DNA from: an uncultured Mycoplasmatota bacterium
GTDB lineage: Bacteria; Bacillota_I; Bacilli_A; RF39; UBA660
Length of the DNA stretch: 41,779 bases
Assembly (NCBI GenBank): GCA_946498375.1
Contig: CAMMOI010000007.1
Span: 1 to 41,779 of the forward strand
Reading direction: 5' to 3'
The notes under the pieces are model-generated. The model saw only the letters and a program-made list of their open reading frames with translations, did not search any database and was not told the DNA's origin. Shown here in pieces: positions 1 to 8,346 of the stretch. Every line of letters starts with the position of its first letter. The first letter of the stretch is position 1. The translations under genes and the position numbers were made by a program.

Positions 1-105
1 AGAATTATTAATCATCATATTTATAGACATACTTATCAACCTGCTTATTCATGTTGTGAAGAAAATGAAGTTTGCAATGTATATGATAATAAATGCTGTT
101 TTTAA
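1..105 (+). CDS. C-terminal tail of an unidentified Cys-rich protein
   Basis: The first frame is open from the window edge to a TAA at 103-105, giving 34 residues that end in a Cys-rich tail (CCEENEVCNVYDNKCCF). The gene begins outside the window, so the family cannot be named. A strong terminator starting at the stop codon supports this as a real gene end. The Cys pairs could bind metal or form disulfides, but that is a guess. Confidence 0.45.
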   Translation, partial: RIINHHIYRHTYQPAYSCCEENEVCNVYDNKCCF

Positions 106-128
106 AAATCTCTAATATAGAGATTTTT
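104..128 (+). terminator. Rho-independent terminator of the upstream gene
   Basis: A perfect 10-bp stem (AAAAATCTCT at 104-113, AGAGATTTTT at 119-128) encloses a 5-base loop, and the T-run forms the end of the 3' arm. It overlaps the stop codon of the partial upstream gene and separates it from the sigma-factor gene. Confidence 0.75.
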
Positions 129-148
129 CCTTTATATATCATAATAAT

Positions 149-177
149 TTGATTTACTTAAATATTAGTGATAAAAT
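149..177 (+). promoter_or_regulatory. Candidate sigma-A promoter of the sigma-factor gene
   Basis: TTGATT (149-154) and TAAAAT (172-177) are separated by 17 bp, just after the terminator. The start point would be near 184, leaving a leader of about 80 nt before the ATG at 265. Each hexamer deviates modestly from consensus. Confidence 0.5.
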
Positions 178-264
178 AAAAAACAAATTTAATTAATGTA
201 AGTTGGTATATATAAAAGCCTCGAAATACAAATATACATATACATTAGTTATTGGAGGTGAATA

Positions 265-2454
265 ATGCAAGATAATCAAGAATTTCAACAAATGGATGTT
301 CAAGAAATTTATAAAGTATTACTACCGACAATTAATGGCATTTTTAAATCGTATAAATACTTAGAAATATCTGATCAAGAATATTATGATTTAGTACTGC
401 AAGAAATATCAAGTTTAAAAATATCTTGTAATGATAATAAATTATTTGTTAAATTATTAAAAATAAGACTTAATCAATATTTTAAAAAACAATTAAAACT
501 ATTTTTATCAGACTCACAAGAATCTTTTAAAATACTTAATAATTATATAAATCAAAAATTTATTGGATCTTTAGACTATTCAGTCGCTCTAAAATATTTT
601 GATAAATTAGATCTTTTATTTCAAAAATATAATTTTGTTCCTAATTCACAGTTACTAACTGAATTAATAAATAAAAACTTTTTATTTAAACAAATGATTG
701 AATTAGTGTATAACCAATACTCTTCGATAATTATATCGGGAGAATTTGAAAATAAATTTGATAATATTGCTTTACTTTTATCAATAGAAACTTATTGTAT
801 GTTTAATAATATAAAAATAAATGAAAACACATCAAATAAAGATTTAGATATAGATGACGTATATTTGGTTGATACTGCCAGTACTTATTTAAAAGAAATT
901 CATAAAAAAGCTTTATTAACCTATAATCAGGAACAAGCATTAGCAGCTAAAATAGCTAAAGGAGATATAAATGCTCGTAATTTACTAATAGAAAGTAATT
1001 TAAGATTAGTAGTAAGTGTTGCTAGAAAATATTTAGGAAGAGGCCTGTCTTTTTTAGACTTAGTTCAAGAAGGAAATATAGGGCTTATGAAAGCTGTAGA
1101 TAGATTTAAATATCAAAAAGGCTTTAAATTTTCTACCTATGCTATTTGGTGGATTAAACAATCAATTATAAGAGCCATTACAGATAAGGGAAGAAATATT
1201 CGCCTGCCAGATTATCTTTATTTTAAAATAGTTACTTTTAAACAAACAGTTGCTAAGTTGGAATTAAAATTAAATAGAGAGCCAACATTAGAAGAAATAT
1301 CTGAAGAGATGAATGAGCCAACTTCAAAAATTATTGACTTATATAATTGGCAAATTGATACCGTAAGTATAAACACCTTAATTGAAGAGAACTCTGAAAT
1401 GGAAGATTTTATTCCATCTAATGATCAAAATATTGATGATTTAGTAATAGAAAATAATCTGTCATTAGAATTAAAAGAATTATTTGATAAATGTAAATTA
1501 AAACCAAGAGAAATCGAGATTCTAGTTTTAAAATATGGTCTAAACAATAAAAAACCGATGACATTTGAAAAAATTGCCCAACAGTATAATTTATCTAGAG
1601 AAAGAATAAGACAGATCTTAGCAAAAACCATGCAAAAAATTAGAGAGTCAGAATACATTGATGACTTTGCAGTTTATATGAAAAATCCCCAAAAAGCAAT
1701 TGAAAGAATAAAAACTAATATAAAGGAGAATGATGAAATGAGAAAAGTAAGAACAATTTATGAAAATTTAAGTGAATATAGTAAACAAGATATAAATAAT
1801 GCTATAGACAGTTTAACTGATGCAGAAAAAGATATTATTAGATTAAGATATGGAGATGATTTAAATAATCCTACAATTGGTAAACTAACTAAAGAACAAC
1901 TAAGTAAATTTTATGGTGGAATAATTCCTAAATTAAGAAGAAGAATAGAAAATCCAAATAGCAGGCGTAGAAAGAATAATTCTACCCAGATAAGTAAAAT
2001 AGAAAGTAAAACTGTAGAAGATCTAGGGGCAGTTTATATAATAGAAGATGAAAATTCTCAGAATACTATTGAAAAAAATTTAAATGATAAAAATAAGACT
2101 GAACTTAACCAAGAAAATACTAATGTAGCTAATAATCCGAATTTAAAAAAAGATCCAACAACTAATGATTGTTTAAAAATTTTAAAAATATTAAGAACAT
2201 CTAACTTTGATGATATGTTGAAAGTTTTATCTGTAAAAGAAGCTATTATCATTGCATTAAAATTAGGCTATGTAGACGATAAATATTTTTCAACTGAAGC
2301 AATTGCTAACTTTTTGCAAATAGATGAATCAGAAGTATTAGAAACTACCAAAAAAGTATTATTAGTTTATAAAGAAAATTTGAATACTTATTTAGATGAA
2401 GCTATTAAAATTGTTACAGATGGTGATCAAAAATCTAAAAAACTAACAATCTAA
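265..2454 (+). CDS. Divergent sigma-70 family factor with extra C-terminal region-4-like modules
   Basis: This 729-residue protein contains a recognisable sigma core. Region 1.2 begins near 198, region 2 spans about 238-308 (YAIWWIKQS at 292-300), region 3 about 315-385, and region 4 about 405-461 with the -35 reading helix SRERIRQI. An approximately 195-residue N-terminal extension resembles nothing I recognise. Beyond region 4 there are about 265 further residues holding two sequences like the start of region 4: LTDAEKDIIRLRYG at 517-530, followed by a degraded helix-turn-helix, and LSVKEAIIIALKLGY at 655-669 with a fuller one (STEAIANFLQIDESEV, 676-691). A low-complexity Asn/Lys linker separates them. 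The start is set by GGAGGTG at 254-260. Relative to E. coli RpoD, residues aligned to T440, H455 and E458 are I302, Y317 and F320. It may therefore be an alternative rather than the housekeeping sigma; this cannot be settled here. Confidence 0.85.
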   Translation: MQDNQEFQQMDVQEIYKVLLPTINGIFKSYKYLEISDQEYYDLVLQEISSLKISCNDNKLFVKLLKIRLNQYFKKQLKLFLSDSQESFKILNNYINQKFIGSLDYSVALKYFDKLDLLFQKYNFVPNSQLLTELINKNFLFKQMIELVYNQYSSIIISGEFENKFDNIALLLSIETYCMFNNIKINENTSNKDLDIDDVYLVDTASTYLKEIHKKALLTYNQEQALAAKIAKGDINARNLLIESNLRLVVSVARKYLGRGLSFLDLVQEGNIGLMKAVDRFKYQKGFKFSTYAIWWIKQSIIRAITDKGRNIRLPDYLYFKIVTFKQTVAKLELKLNREPTLEEISEEMNEPTSKIIDLYNWQIDTVSINTLIEENSEMEDFIPSNDQNIDDLVIENNLSLELKELFDKCKLKPREIEILVLKYGLNNKKPMTFEKIAQQYNLSRERIRQILAKTMQKIRESEYIDDFAVYMKNPQKAIERIKTNIKENDEMRKVRTIYENLSEYSKQDINNAIDSLTDAEKDIIRLRYGDDLNNPTIGKLTKEQLSKFYGGIIPKLRRRIENPNSRRRKNNSTQISKIESKTVEDLGAVYIIEDENSQNTIEKNLNDKNKTELNQENTNVANNPNLKKDPTTNDCLKILKILRTSNFDDMLKVLSVKEAIIIALKLGYVDDKYFSTEAIANFLQIDESEVLETTKKVLLVYKENLNTYLDEAIKIVTDGDQKSKKLTI

Positions 2455-2476
2455 ATAAAGTTTATAAGAGTTTATT

Positions 2477-3271
2477 ATGAATATTTATCTTCAATTAAAT
2501 AAATTAATAGCATATTTAGAAAAAAACTTGACTAAAAAAATTGATTATAATTATACGGCAAAAATATTGGGCACTAACCTTTATACTGCAGAACAAGTTT
2601 TTAAACTATTAACAGGAATAACAATGAAAGAGTATGTTCGCAATCGCCGTCTTAGTATGGCTGCTTGTGATTTAAGGAAGGGAAGAAAAGTTATTGATGT
2701 TGCCCTAGATTATAACTATACAAGTCCTTCGGCATTTACTAGAAGTTTTATATCTTTTCATAAAATTAGACCTAAAGAAGTAAAAAAAGGAGTGTCAACT
2801 AAAGTATTTCCTGTTATTCATTTTAATTATAATGATTTTATTAATAAAGATATAAATTATCAAATAATAAAAAATCATAAATTTATTATATATACGCAAA
2901 AAGAAAAATTTTCAGTTGATCATGATACTTGTTTAATTGAAAATTATTGGCAAAAGCAAAAAGATAGATACCCAAAACTTAATAATGTCCACAAAAGATA
3001 TGGACTATCAGAACACATAAAGAATAATTCTAAAGAATTTTATTATCATATTGGACTAGATGAAAAATGGCCTGGTAGTAGTAAAATAACTTTATCTTCC
3101 GAAACTTGGCTTGTATTTAAAAATAGTTCATTTAAAGCTTTTGATATCACAAATAATATAAATAACGTTAAAGATATTTATATTCCTAGCTTAAAATATT
3201 ATTTAAAAGAAAAAAACTATCTTGAAATATATCATGATAATTATGTTGAACTATGGTTTGCTTTAAAATGA
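2477..3271 (+). CDS. AraC-family regulator with GyrI-like effector-binding domain
   Basis: The 264-residue protein has an AraC-type double helix-turn-helix at its N-terminus (about 6-108, first motif about 24-45, second about 73-96). A C-terminal domain from about 112 resembles GyrI/AraC_E_bind small-molecule-binding domains, with a Trp-rich end (YVELWFALK). This order is that of Rob/SoxS-like multidrug or stress regulators. It starts 22 bp after the sigma-factor stop with only a weak purine-rich stretch as RBS, so it may depend on read-through from that gene. It ends in TGA. Its ligand and targets are unknown; the transglutaminase-like gene immediately downstream is a possible target. Confidence 0.8.
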   Translation: MNIYLQLNKLIAYLEKNLTKKIDYNYTAKILGTNLYTAEQVFKLLTGITMKEYVRNRRLSMAACDLRKGRKVIDVALDYNYTSPSAFTRSFISFHKIRPKEVKKGVSTKVFPVIHFNYNDFINKDINYQIIKNHKFIIYTQKEKFSVDHDTCLIENYWQKQKDRYPKLNNVHKRYGLSEHIKNNSKEFYYHIGLDEKWPGSSKITLSSETWLVFKNSSFKAFDITNNINNVKDIYIPSLKYYLKEKNYLEIYHDNYVELWFALK

Positions 3272-3340
3272 TATTTTTCATTGAATAAAAGTCAAGTTTT
3301 TTATAAAATTAATCTCTATAATATGAATGGAGGTTTTTTT

Positions 3341-4261
3341 ATGAATGAAGAAATATTTAACTTTTATTTGAAAACTAGTATGTATACCAATTATGAACCT
3401 TATAAAATATATTATCAAAGTTTACCAGATGATATTAAAGAATTAACTGATTTAATTTTGTCTCAAACTATTCACCGAGTAACGCTTCGCCAAAGTCGAA
3501 AAGAACAGTTAACTAAAGGACTTAGTCACGATAAAATTTCTGAGGGGTATCCTTGGTGGAAATACATATCTCATGATGATATATTATTAACTGCACCAGC
3601 AATAACAGCTGAACTTTTTCGTCAAGATGAAAGAGGATTTATTAAAAATAGAGAAATTCGTCATAAAGTTGTTATTACATGTCGCTATGTAGCTGTGCTT
3701 TTAGCTTCAATTTTAAAAGCTAAAAATATACCTTGTAGAGTTCGTAGTGGATTTGCTTATTATTTTACAAATGATGATAGTTATGTTGATCATTGGATTA
3801 TTGAATATTATAATACTTTAGAAAATAGATGGGTTATATGTGATCCTTATCCAGAAAGTGGTCCTTCCCACACTGATATGTCTCATGATAATTTTTCTTG
3901 GATTGCTGAGGTTTGGCTAAATGTAAGAAGAGGCAAAGAAGATATTAATAAATATATACATGGTACATCATTTAAAGGCTTAAATATGTTAGCATATACG
4001 CTCTTTTTTGATTTTCATGCTCTGATGAATGATGAAATATCTTATTTATTTATGCCAAGTTATATAGATAATGAAGATGAATTTTTTTCTCTTTCAGCTG
4101 ATGATTTAAAAGATTTAGATGATCTTGCTACTTTAATGTTAGATCCTAATAAAAATTTTGATTCACTAAGATATTTATTTTATAATGATAAAAAATTTAG
4201 AATTTTAAATACCCCATTATTATCTGATAAAGAACACTATGAATTTGCTTTAAAAAATTAA
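3341..4261 (+). CDS. Transglutaminase-like superfamily protein
   Basis: The 306-residue protein carries the Cys-His-Asp triad of transglutaminase-like cysteine hydrolases: C114 in VITCRYVA, H151 in DHWIIEYY and D168 in VICDPYPES. This core is used by proteases and amidases as well as true transglutaminases, so the reaction is not known. No signal peptide or membrane segment is evident, suggesting a cytoplasmic protein. I chose the ATG at 3341 because GGAGG lies at 3329-3333; a longer reading from a TTG at 3281 has no RBS. A TATAAT at 3317-3322 is present but sits too close to the RBS to be a confident promoter. The gene follows the AraC-type regulator by about 70 bp and precedes the DNA end-joining genes. 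Confidence 0.75.
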   Translation: MNEEIFNFYLKTSMYTNYEPYKIYYQSLPDDIKELTDLILSQTIHRVTLRQSRKEQLTKGLSHDKISEGYPWWKYISHDDILLTAPAITAELFRQDERGFIKNREIRHKVVITCRYVAVLLASILKAKNIPCRVRSGFAYYFTNDDSYVDHWIIEYYNTLENRWVICDPYPESGPSHTDMSHDNFSWIAEVWLNVRRGKEDINKYIHGTSFKGLNMLAYTLFFDFHALMNDEISYLFMPSYIDNEDEFFSLSADDLKDLDDLATLMLDPNKNFDSLRYLFYNDKKFRILNTPLLSDKEHYEFALKN

Positions 4262-4315
4262 TTGTAAATGAATAAAATTTTAAATTTTATTACATAATCA
4301 TTTTAGGTGATAAAA

Positions 4316-5059
4316 GTGGCAAATATAAATAGTGCAATTTCTTTTGGCTTAGTAAATATTCCTATAGTTTATAATCCAATTATCAAAAATAATGATACAT
4401 CATTTAATCAATTGCATAAAAAATGTTTAAATCGTATTCATTATCAAAAGTATTGTCAACATTGTAAAAAGGTCGTTAAAGAAATAGAATTAGTTAAAGG
4501 GTATGAATATGAAAAAGGTCATTTTGTTACATTTAGTAAAGAAGAGTTAACTAATTTACAAATAGATGCTAAAGATTCAATTGAAATAGTATGTTTTGTC
4601 CCAGAATCAGAAATAAAGCCTTACTATTATGAAAAAAGTTATATTTTAACCAGCCCTAAAAAATCAAAAGCTTATTCTTTATTTTTAGAAGTTTTAAAAA
4701 AATCCAAAAAAATAGCTGTTGCTAAAACAGTCTTAAATAGCAAGTTTTATTATGTTTTATTACGATATTTTCAAAATAGTATATTAATGACAACTATTTA
4801 TTTTGAAGAAGAAGTAAATATTCCTGAACCTTTAGCAGCAGTCAAATTTAGTAAAGAAGAATTAAATTTAGCTATGAAGTTAGTCGATCAATTATCTGGA
4901 CATTTTAAGCCTGAGGATTATCATGATGATTATCAAGATCAAATAAAAAAAGCTATTGTTAAAAAAATTGAGGGTAAACCAATAGGTAAAAAAACCAAAC
5001 GTAAAAAAGCTACTATTAATAATTTAATAACATCACTTCAAAAAAGTTTGGAGCAATAA
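4316..5059 (+). CDS. ku: Ku protein of bacterial non-homologous end joining
   Basis: The 247-residue protein begins with the Ku signature (ISFGLVNIPIVY) and continues with VKGYEYEKGHFV, typical of the bacterial Ku beta-barrel that encircles broken DNA ends and recruits LigD. A Cys cluster near residues 36-53 (KKC...YCQHC) resembles that of Bacillus Ku. The C-terminus is short and basic (GKKTKRKKA), shorter than the extended tails of many homologues. I placed the start at GTG 4316, which matches the usual N-terminus and follows AGGTGAT (4305-4311); a GTG at 4307 would lie inside that RBS. It overlaps the ligase gene by one base, indicating translational coupling. A weak AT-only inverted repeat lies upstream at 4271-4291. 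Confidence 0.93.
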   Translation: MANINSAISFGLVNIPIVYNPIIKNNDTSFNQLHKKCLNRIHYQKYCQHCKKVVKEIELVKGYEYEKGHFVTFSKEELTNLQIDAKDSIEIVCFVPESEIKPYYYEKSYILTSPKKSKAYSLFLEVLKKSKKIAVAKTVLNSKFYYVLLRYFQNSILMTTIYFEEEVNIPEPLAAVKFSKEELNLAMKLVDQLSGHFKPEDYHDDYQDQIKKAIVKKIEGKPIGKKTKRKKATINNLITSLQKSLEQ

Positions 5060-5955
5060 TGAGATTTGGTCACTTTTTTGCTCCTATGTTATTAGAAGAG
5101 TATTCTTCTGCTTTTGATAATCCTGACTTTTTATATGAAATAAAGTTTGATGGTATTAGAGCATTGATTCACGTTGGTCCAAAATTTTTAAAAGTTTTTA
5201 GTCGTCATGGTAAAGATATTACAAAATTATATCCTGAATTAAAAAATATACAAAAATTAGTTTCTCAAAATATGATTTTTGATGGAGAAATTGTAACTTT
5301 TAAAAATGGTTTGCCAGATTTTTTAACTTTGCAAAAGCGAAGCAATATAAGTAATTTATCTAGAATAGATTATTTTTCAAAATATTTTCCTGTTTGTTTT
5401 ATGGCTTTTGATTGTCTTTATCAAGCCAAAGATTTAACTAAATTACCTTTATTAGAAAGAAAAAGCATTTTAAATAAAATAAAAGATAGTGATTATTTTA
5501 TTAAAGCACAATATGTCTTAAATGATGGAATTAAACTTTTTAAAAAGACAAAAGAAGTAGGTTTAGAGGGAATTGTAGCCAAAAAAATTAGTAGTACTTA
5601 CCAGACGAGTACTCGTAGTGAAAACTGGATCAAAATAAAAAATTTTTGTGATGAAGAATTTTATGTTGGTGGTTTTATAAAAAATAAAATAAAAGTATCA
5701 TTATTATTAGGTGAGTATCATAATAATCATTTTCTTTATGTTGGCAAAGTATCAATATCAAAAAATTCTTCCTTTTATAAGATATTAATAAAACAAGTAA
5801 AAAGAAAAACTACTCCATTTGATAATTATCAAGATAATCTAGCAGTTTATTTAACTCCTAAATTAAAATGTGAAGTTACGTATTTACATAGAACTAATAC
5901 TAATAATTTACGTCAGCCAGTTTTAAAAAAAATAATTAATAAAGGAGATATTTAA
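5059..5955 (+). CDS. ATP-dependent DNA ligase, stand-alone LigD-type ligase
   Basis: The 298-residue protein has the nucleotidyltransferase motifs of ATP-dependent DNA ligases: motif I EIKFDGIR with catalytic K29, motif III FDGEIV (74-79), motif IV EGIVAKK (170-176) and motif V WIKIKN (190-195). An OB-fold domain follows. It would seal DNA ends held by Ku. It has neither the polymerase nor the phosphoesterase domain of multi-domain LigD; these are in the next gene. TTGGAG at 5048-5053 serves as RBS, and the ATG overlaps the ku stop (TAATG). Confidence 0.92.
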   Translation: MRFGHFFAPMLLEEYSSAFDNPDFLYEIKFDGIRALIHVGPKFLKVFSRHGKDITKLYPELKNIQKLVSQNMIFDGEIVTFKNGLPDFLTLQKRSNISNLSRIDYFSKYFPVCFMAFDCLYQAKDLTKLPLLERKSILNKIKDSDYFIKAQYVLNDGIKLFKKTKEVGLEGIVAKKISSTYQTSTRSENWIKIKNFCDEEFYVGGFIKNKIKVSLLLGEYHNNHFLYVGKVSISKNSSFYKILIKQVKRKTTPFDNYQDNLAVYLTPKLKCEVTYLHRTNTNNLRQPVLKKIINKGDI

Positions 5956-5957
5956 AA

Positions 5958-7376
5958 ATGCCAGATAATTTAAAAGACTATAAGCAAAAAAGAAATTTTA
6001 ATAAAACTCCAGAGCCTAAGCCAGCTAAAAAATCTCATTCTAAAAAAAAGCTTAGATTTGTTGTGCAACATCATTTGGCTAGAAAAGATCATTATGATTT
6101 TCGTTTAGAATTAAATGGGACTTTAAAAAGTTGGGCAGTTCCCAAAGGACCATCTTATGATCCAAGTCAAAAACGTCTAGCTATTATGGTTGAAGATCAT
6201 CCTTTAGAATATCGTAATTTTGAAGGGATTATTCCTAAGGGAGAATACGGTGGGGGAGTTGTAATGATTTGGGATGAAGGTTATTGGGAGGCTTTAGGTA
6301 ACCCAAAAGAAGATTTAAAAAAAGGATCTATAAAATTTATTCTTCACGGCAAAAGATTAAAAGGATGTTGGAGTCTTATTTATTTTAAAGAGAATAATTG
6401 GTTACTTATAAAAGAAAAAGATAGTATAAATTTATATTCTGATATTAATCAATTTAATACTAGTGTAAAAACAGGTCGTACTTTTGATCAGATAGAAAAA
6501 GGTATAAAGAAGATTAAAAATTCTAAGAAAAATTATATTGTTGAGACAATAAAGATTACTCATCCGGATAAATTAATGTTTAATAAACCAAAAGTTACTA
6601 AATATTATGTAGCATTATACTATCAAAAAGTTGCCAAAAGAATGCTTCCCTTTGTAGAAAATCGGATATTAAGTACTATTGTTTGTCCTGATGGTATTAA
6701 AAGTAAATGCTTTTTTAAAAAGCATTTTGAAGATAATTGTTTGGGATTAGGAAAAATAATTTTATCAGATAAAGATTTTAAAAAGCAAGACTACTATTAT
6801 ATATTAGATATAGTAGGATTAATTTATCAAGTTCAAATGAATTGTATAGAGTTTCATGTATGGGGAAGTAATGTTAATAATATTAATTATCCAAATATTC
6901 TAGTATTTGACTTAGATCCTGATGAAAATTTAAGTATCACTAAAATTAGACAAGGCGTTAAAGATTTAAAAAGTATTTTAGATGAACTATCTTTAACCTC
7001 TTTTTTAAAAACGAGTGGTAATAAAGGATATCATGTTGTAGTTCCAACTAAAAAATTAAAAAGTTGGCAACAATGCCGTGATTTTGCTCAAAATATAGCT
7101 AAACTTATGGAAGCTAAGTGGCCGAATCTTTATACAAGCAATATGGCCAAAGCAAAACGCAAAGGAAAAATATATATAGATTGGCTTCGTAATACGAAAC
7201 AAGCAACTAGTGTTGCACCTTATAGTTTAAGAGCTAAAGAAAATCCACGAGTATCAATGCCTATTAAATGGAGTGAATTAGATAAAATAAAACCCGACGA
7301 TATAACAATTGATAAAGCAATTAAACGCTTAAAAAGAAAAGATCCTTGGGAAAACTTTTGGAAGATTGACCAATAA
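5958..7376 (+). CDS. LigD-type phosphoesterase-polymerase fusion without ligase domain
   Basis: The 472-residue protein joins two LigD repair domains. The N-terminal 3'-phosphoesterase has residues matching Pseudomonas LigD H42, H48, D50, R52, H84 and Y88 as H39, H45, D47, R49, H81 and Y85, with a constant offset of three. The C-terminal primase-polymerase domain (about 195-472) has the metal-binding pair in VFDLDPDE (D318, D320), SGNKGYHV (353-360) and a third acidic residue D408 in IYIDWL. Together they would clean and fill DNA ends before ligation. The start follows the ligase stop by two bases, with AAAGGAG at 5941-5947. Known LigD proteins are commonly PE-Lig-Pol, Pol-PE-Lig or Lig-Pol, so PE-Pol with a separate ligase is unusual. 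Confidence 0.92.
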   Translation: MPDNLKDYKQKRNFNKTPEPKPAKKSHSKKKLRFVVQHHLARKDHYDFRLELNGTLKSWAVPKGPSYDPSQKRLAIMVEDHPLEYRNFEGIIPKGEYGGGVVMIWDEGYWEALGNPKEDLKKGSIKFILHGKRLKGCWSLIYFKENNWLLIKEKDSINLYSDINQFNTSVKTGRTFDQIEKGIKKIKNSKKNYIVETIKITHPDKLMFNKPKVTKYYVALYYQKVAKRMLPFVENRILSTIVCPDGIKSKCFFKKHFEDNCLGLGKIILSDKDFKKQDYYYILDIVGLIYQVQMNCIEFHVWGSNVNNINYPNILVFDLDPDENLSITKIRQGVKDLKSILDELSLTSFLKTSGNKGYHVVVPTKKLKSWQQCRDFAQNIAKLMEAKWPNLYTSNMAKAKRKGKIYIDWLRNTKQATSVAPYSLRAKENPRVSMPIKWSELDKIKPDDITIDKAIKRLKRKDPWENFWKIDQ

Positions 7377-7425
7377 TTTTAAAGGTGTCAAAAAAATATA
7401 ATTAAAAAAGTAATAATTAGTAAGT

Positions 7426-7450
7426 AAAGGATAGAAAACTATCTTTTTTT
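7426..7450 (+). terminator. Rho-independent terminator after the end-joining operon
   Basis: A 9-bp stem with one G-T pair (AAAGGATAG at 7426-7434, CTATCTTTT at 7439-7447) has an AAAA loop and runs into a T-tract. It lies about 50 bp after the PE-Pol stop and closes the ku-ligase-PE/Pol operon. Confidence 0.8.
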
Positions 7451-7568
7451 ATTTAATTGATTAAGTTATAATAATTATGAAATATGAGGGCTGATAGATA
7501 AGTTTTTTAACAAGAAAAGACTTTAAGTTGTAAGCCGATGATAAAAATTATATATAAGGTGATTAAAA
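7451..7568 (+). other. Leader region of larC1
   Basis: The leader holds a TATAAT at 7467-7472 with no good -35, and an RBS AAGGTGAT just before the ATG at 7569. A GGCT (7489-7492) can pair with AGCC (7533-7536) around an AT-rich interior, but the pairing is too short to claim a riboswitch. No known RNA family was recognised. Confidence 0.25.
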
Positions 7569-8300
7569 ATGAATGAATTATATTTAGAATGTTATTCTGG
7601 TATTAGTGGCGATATGACTGTAGCTACTTTATTAGATTTAGGAGCAGATGATAAAAAATTAAAAGAAACATTAAAAGAATTGAAAATAGAAAATGAATAT
7701 GAAATTAAAATTTCTAAGGTAATAAAATGTAAAGTAGAGGCTAATGATTTTGATGTCAAATTAAAACCAAATAGACATACCCAAAGAAACTTAGAAGATG
7801 TATATAAAATTATTGACCGATTAAATGATGAACAAGTAAAATCTTTAGCCAAAAAGATATTCAAAATAGTAGCAGAAGCAGAGGCTAAAGCTCATCAGAA
7901 GAAAATAGAAGAAGTGTACTTTCATGAAAAAGGAGCAACCGATTCAATTATAGATATTGTATCGACTGCCTTTTGCATTGTGAATTTAAAAATAAAAAAC
8001 ACATATGTATCACCATTATATGAAGGTCAAGGATTTGTCCATTTACCTCATGTGGATTTGCCAATACCAGTTCCGGCAGTATTAAATATAATTAATGAAT
8101 ATAAACTACCACTTGAGATTACTAATAAAGAAGGAGAAATGATTACCCCAACTGGAGCAGCAATAGTGGCTACTTTAAAAAATACTGAGAAATTACCAGA
8201 AAAATATATAATAAAAAAAGTTGGTATAGGTGCAGGAAAAAAATATCCAGACAGGCCCAGTGTTTTAAAAGCTATGTTAATAGAAAAAATTGATGTATAA
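7569..8300 (+). CDS. larC1: LarC N-terminal domain only (nickel pincer cofactor biosynthesis, LarC1)
   Basis: The 243-residue protein matches the N-terminal half of LarC, the cyclometallase that inserts nickel into the pincer cofactor of lactate racemase-type enzymes. Signatures are ECYSGISGDM near the start, FHEKGATDSIIDIV, LPIPVPAVL and ITPTGAAI. It stops at the end of domain 1 (RPSVLKAMLIE). In Lactobacillus, larC1 and larC2 are joined by a programmed frameshift, but here only 79 bp separate the stop from an unrelated gene and no LarC2 sequence follows. No larA, larB or larE is in the window. Either the activity is lost or LarC2 is encoded elsewhere. Confidence 0.85.
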   Translation: MNELYLECYSGISGDMTVATLLDLGADDKKLKETLKELKIENEYEIKISKVIKCKVEANDFDVKLKPNRHTQRNLEDVYKIIDRLNDEQVKSLAKKIFKIVAEAEAKAHQKKIEEVYFHEKGATDSIIDIVSTAFCIVNLKIKNTYVSPLYEGQGFVHLPHVDLPIPVPAVLNIINEYKLPLEITNKEGEMITPTGAAIVATLKNTEKLPEKYIIKKVGIGAGKKYPDRPSVLKAMLIEKIDV

Positions 8301-8346
8301 TCTTTTACTAGTTATTTTCTAAAATATCTATGTATATTTTTTATAA

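Noticed and set aside
2058-2252. Antisense ORF inside the sigma-factor gene and similar opposite-strand ORFs elsewhere
   Set aside because: They lack RBSs and family similarity and lie fully inside well-supported genes.
3281-3340. N-terminal extension of the transglutaminase-like protein from a TTG start
   Set aside because: No RBS precedes the TTG, while the ATG at 3341 has GGAGG at a good distance.
4271-4291. AT-only inverted repeat before ku as a terminator
   Set aside because: The stem has no G-C pairs and no T-tract follows, so it would be too weak.
7484-7540. Riboswitch upstream of larC1
   Set aside because: Only a 4-bp GGCT/AGCC pairing was found and it matches no known aptamer I can recognise.
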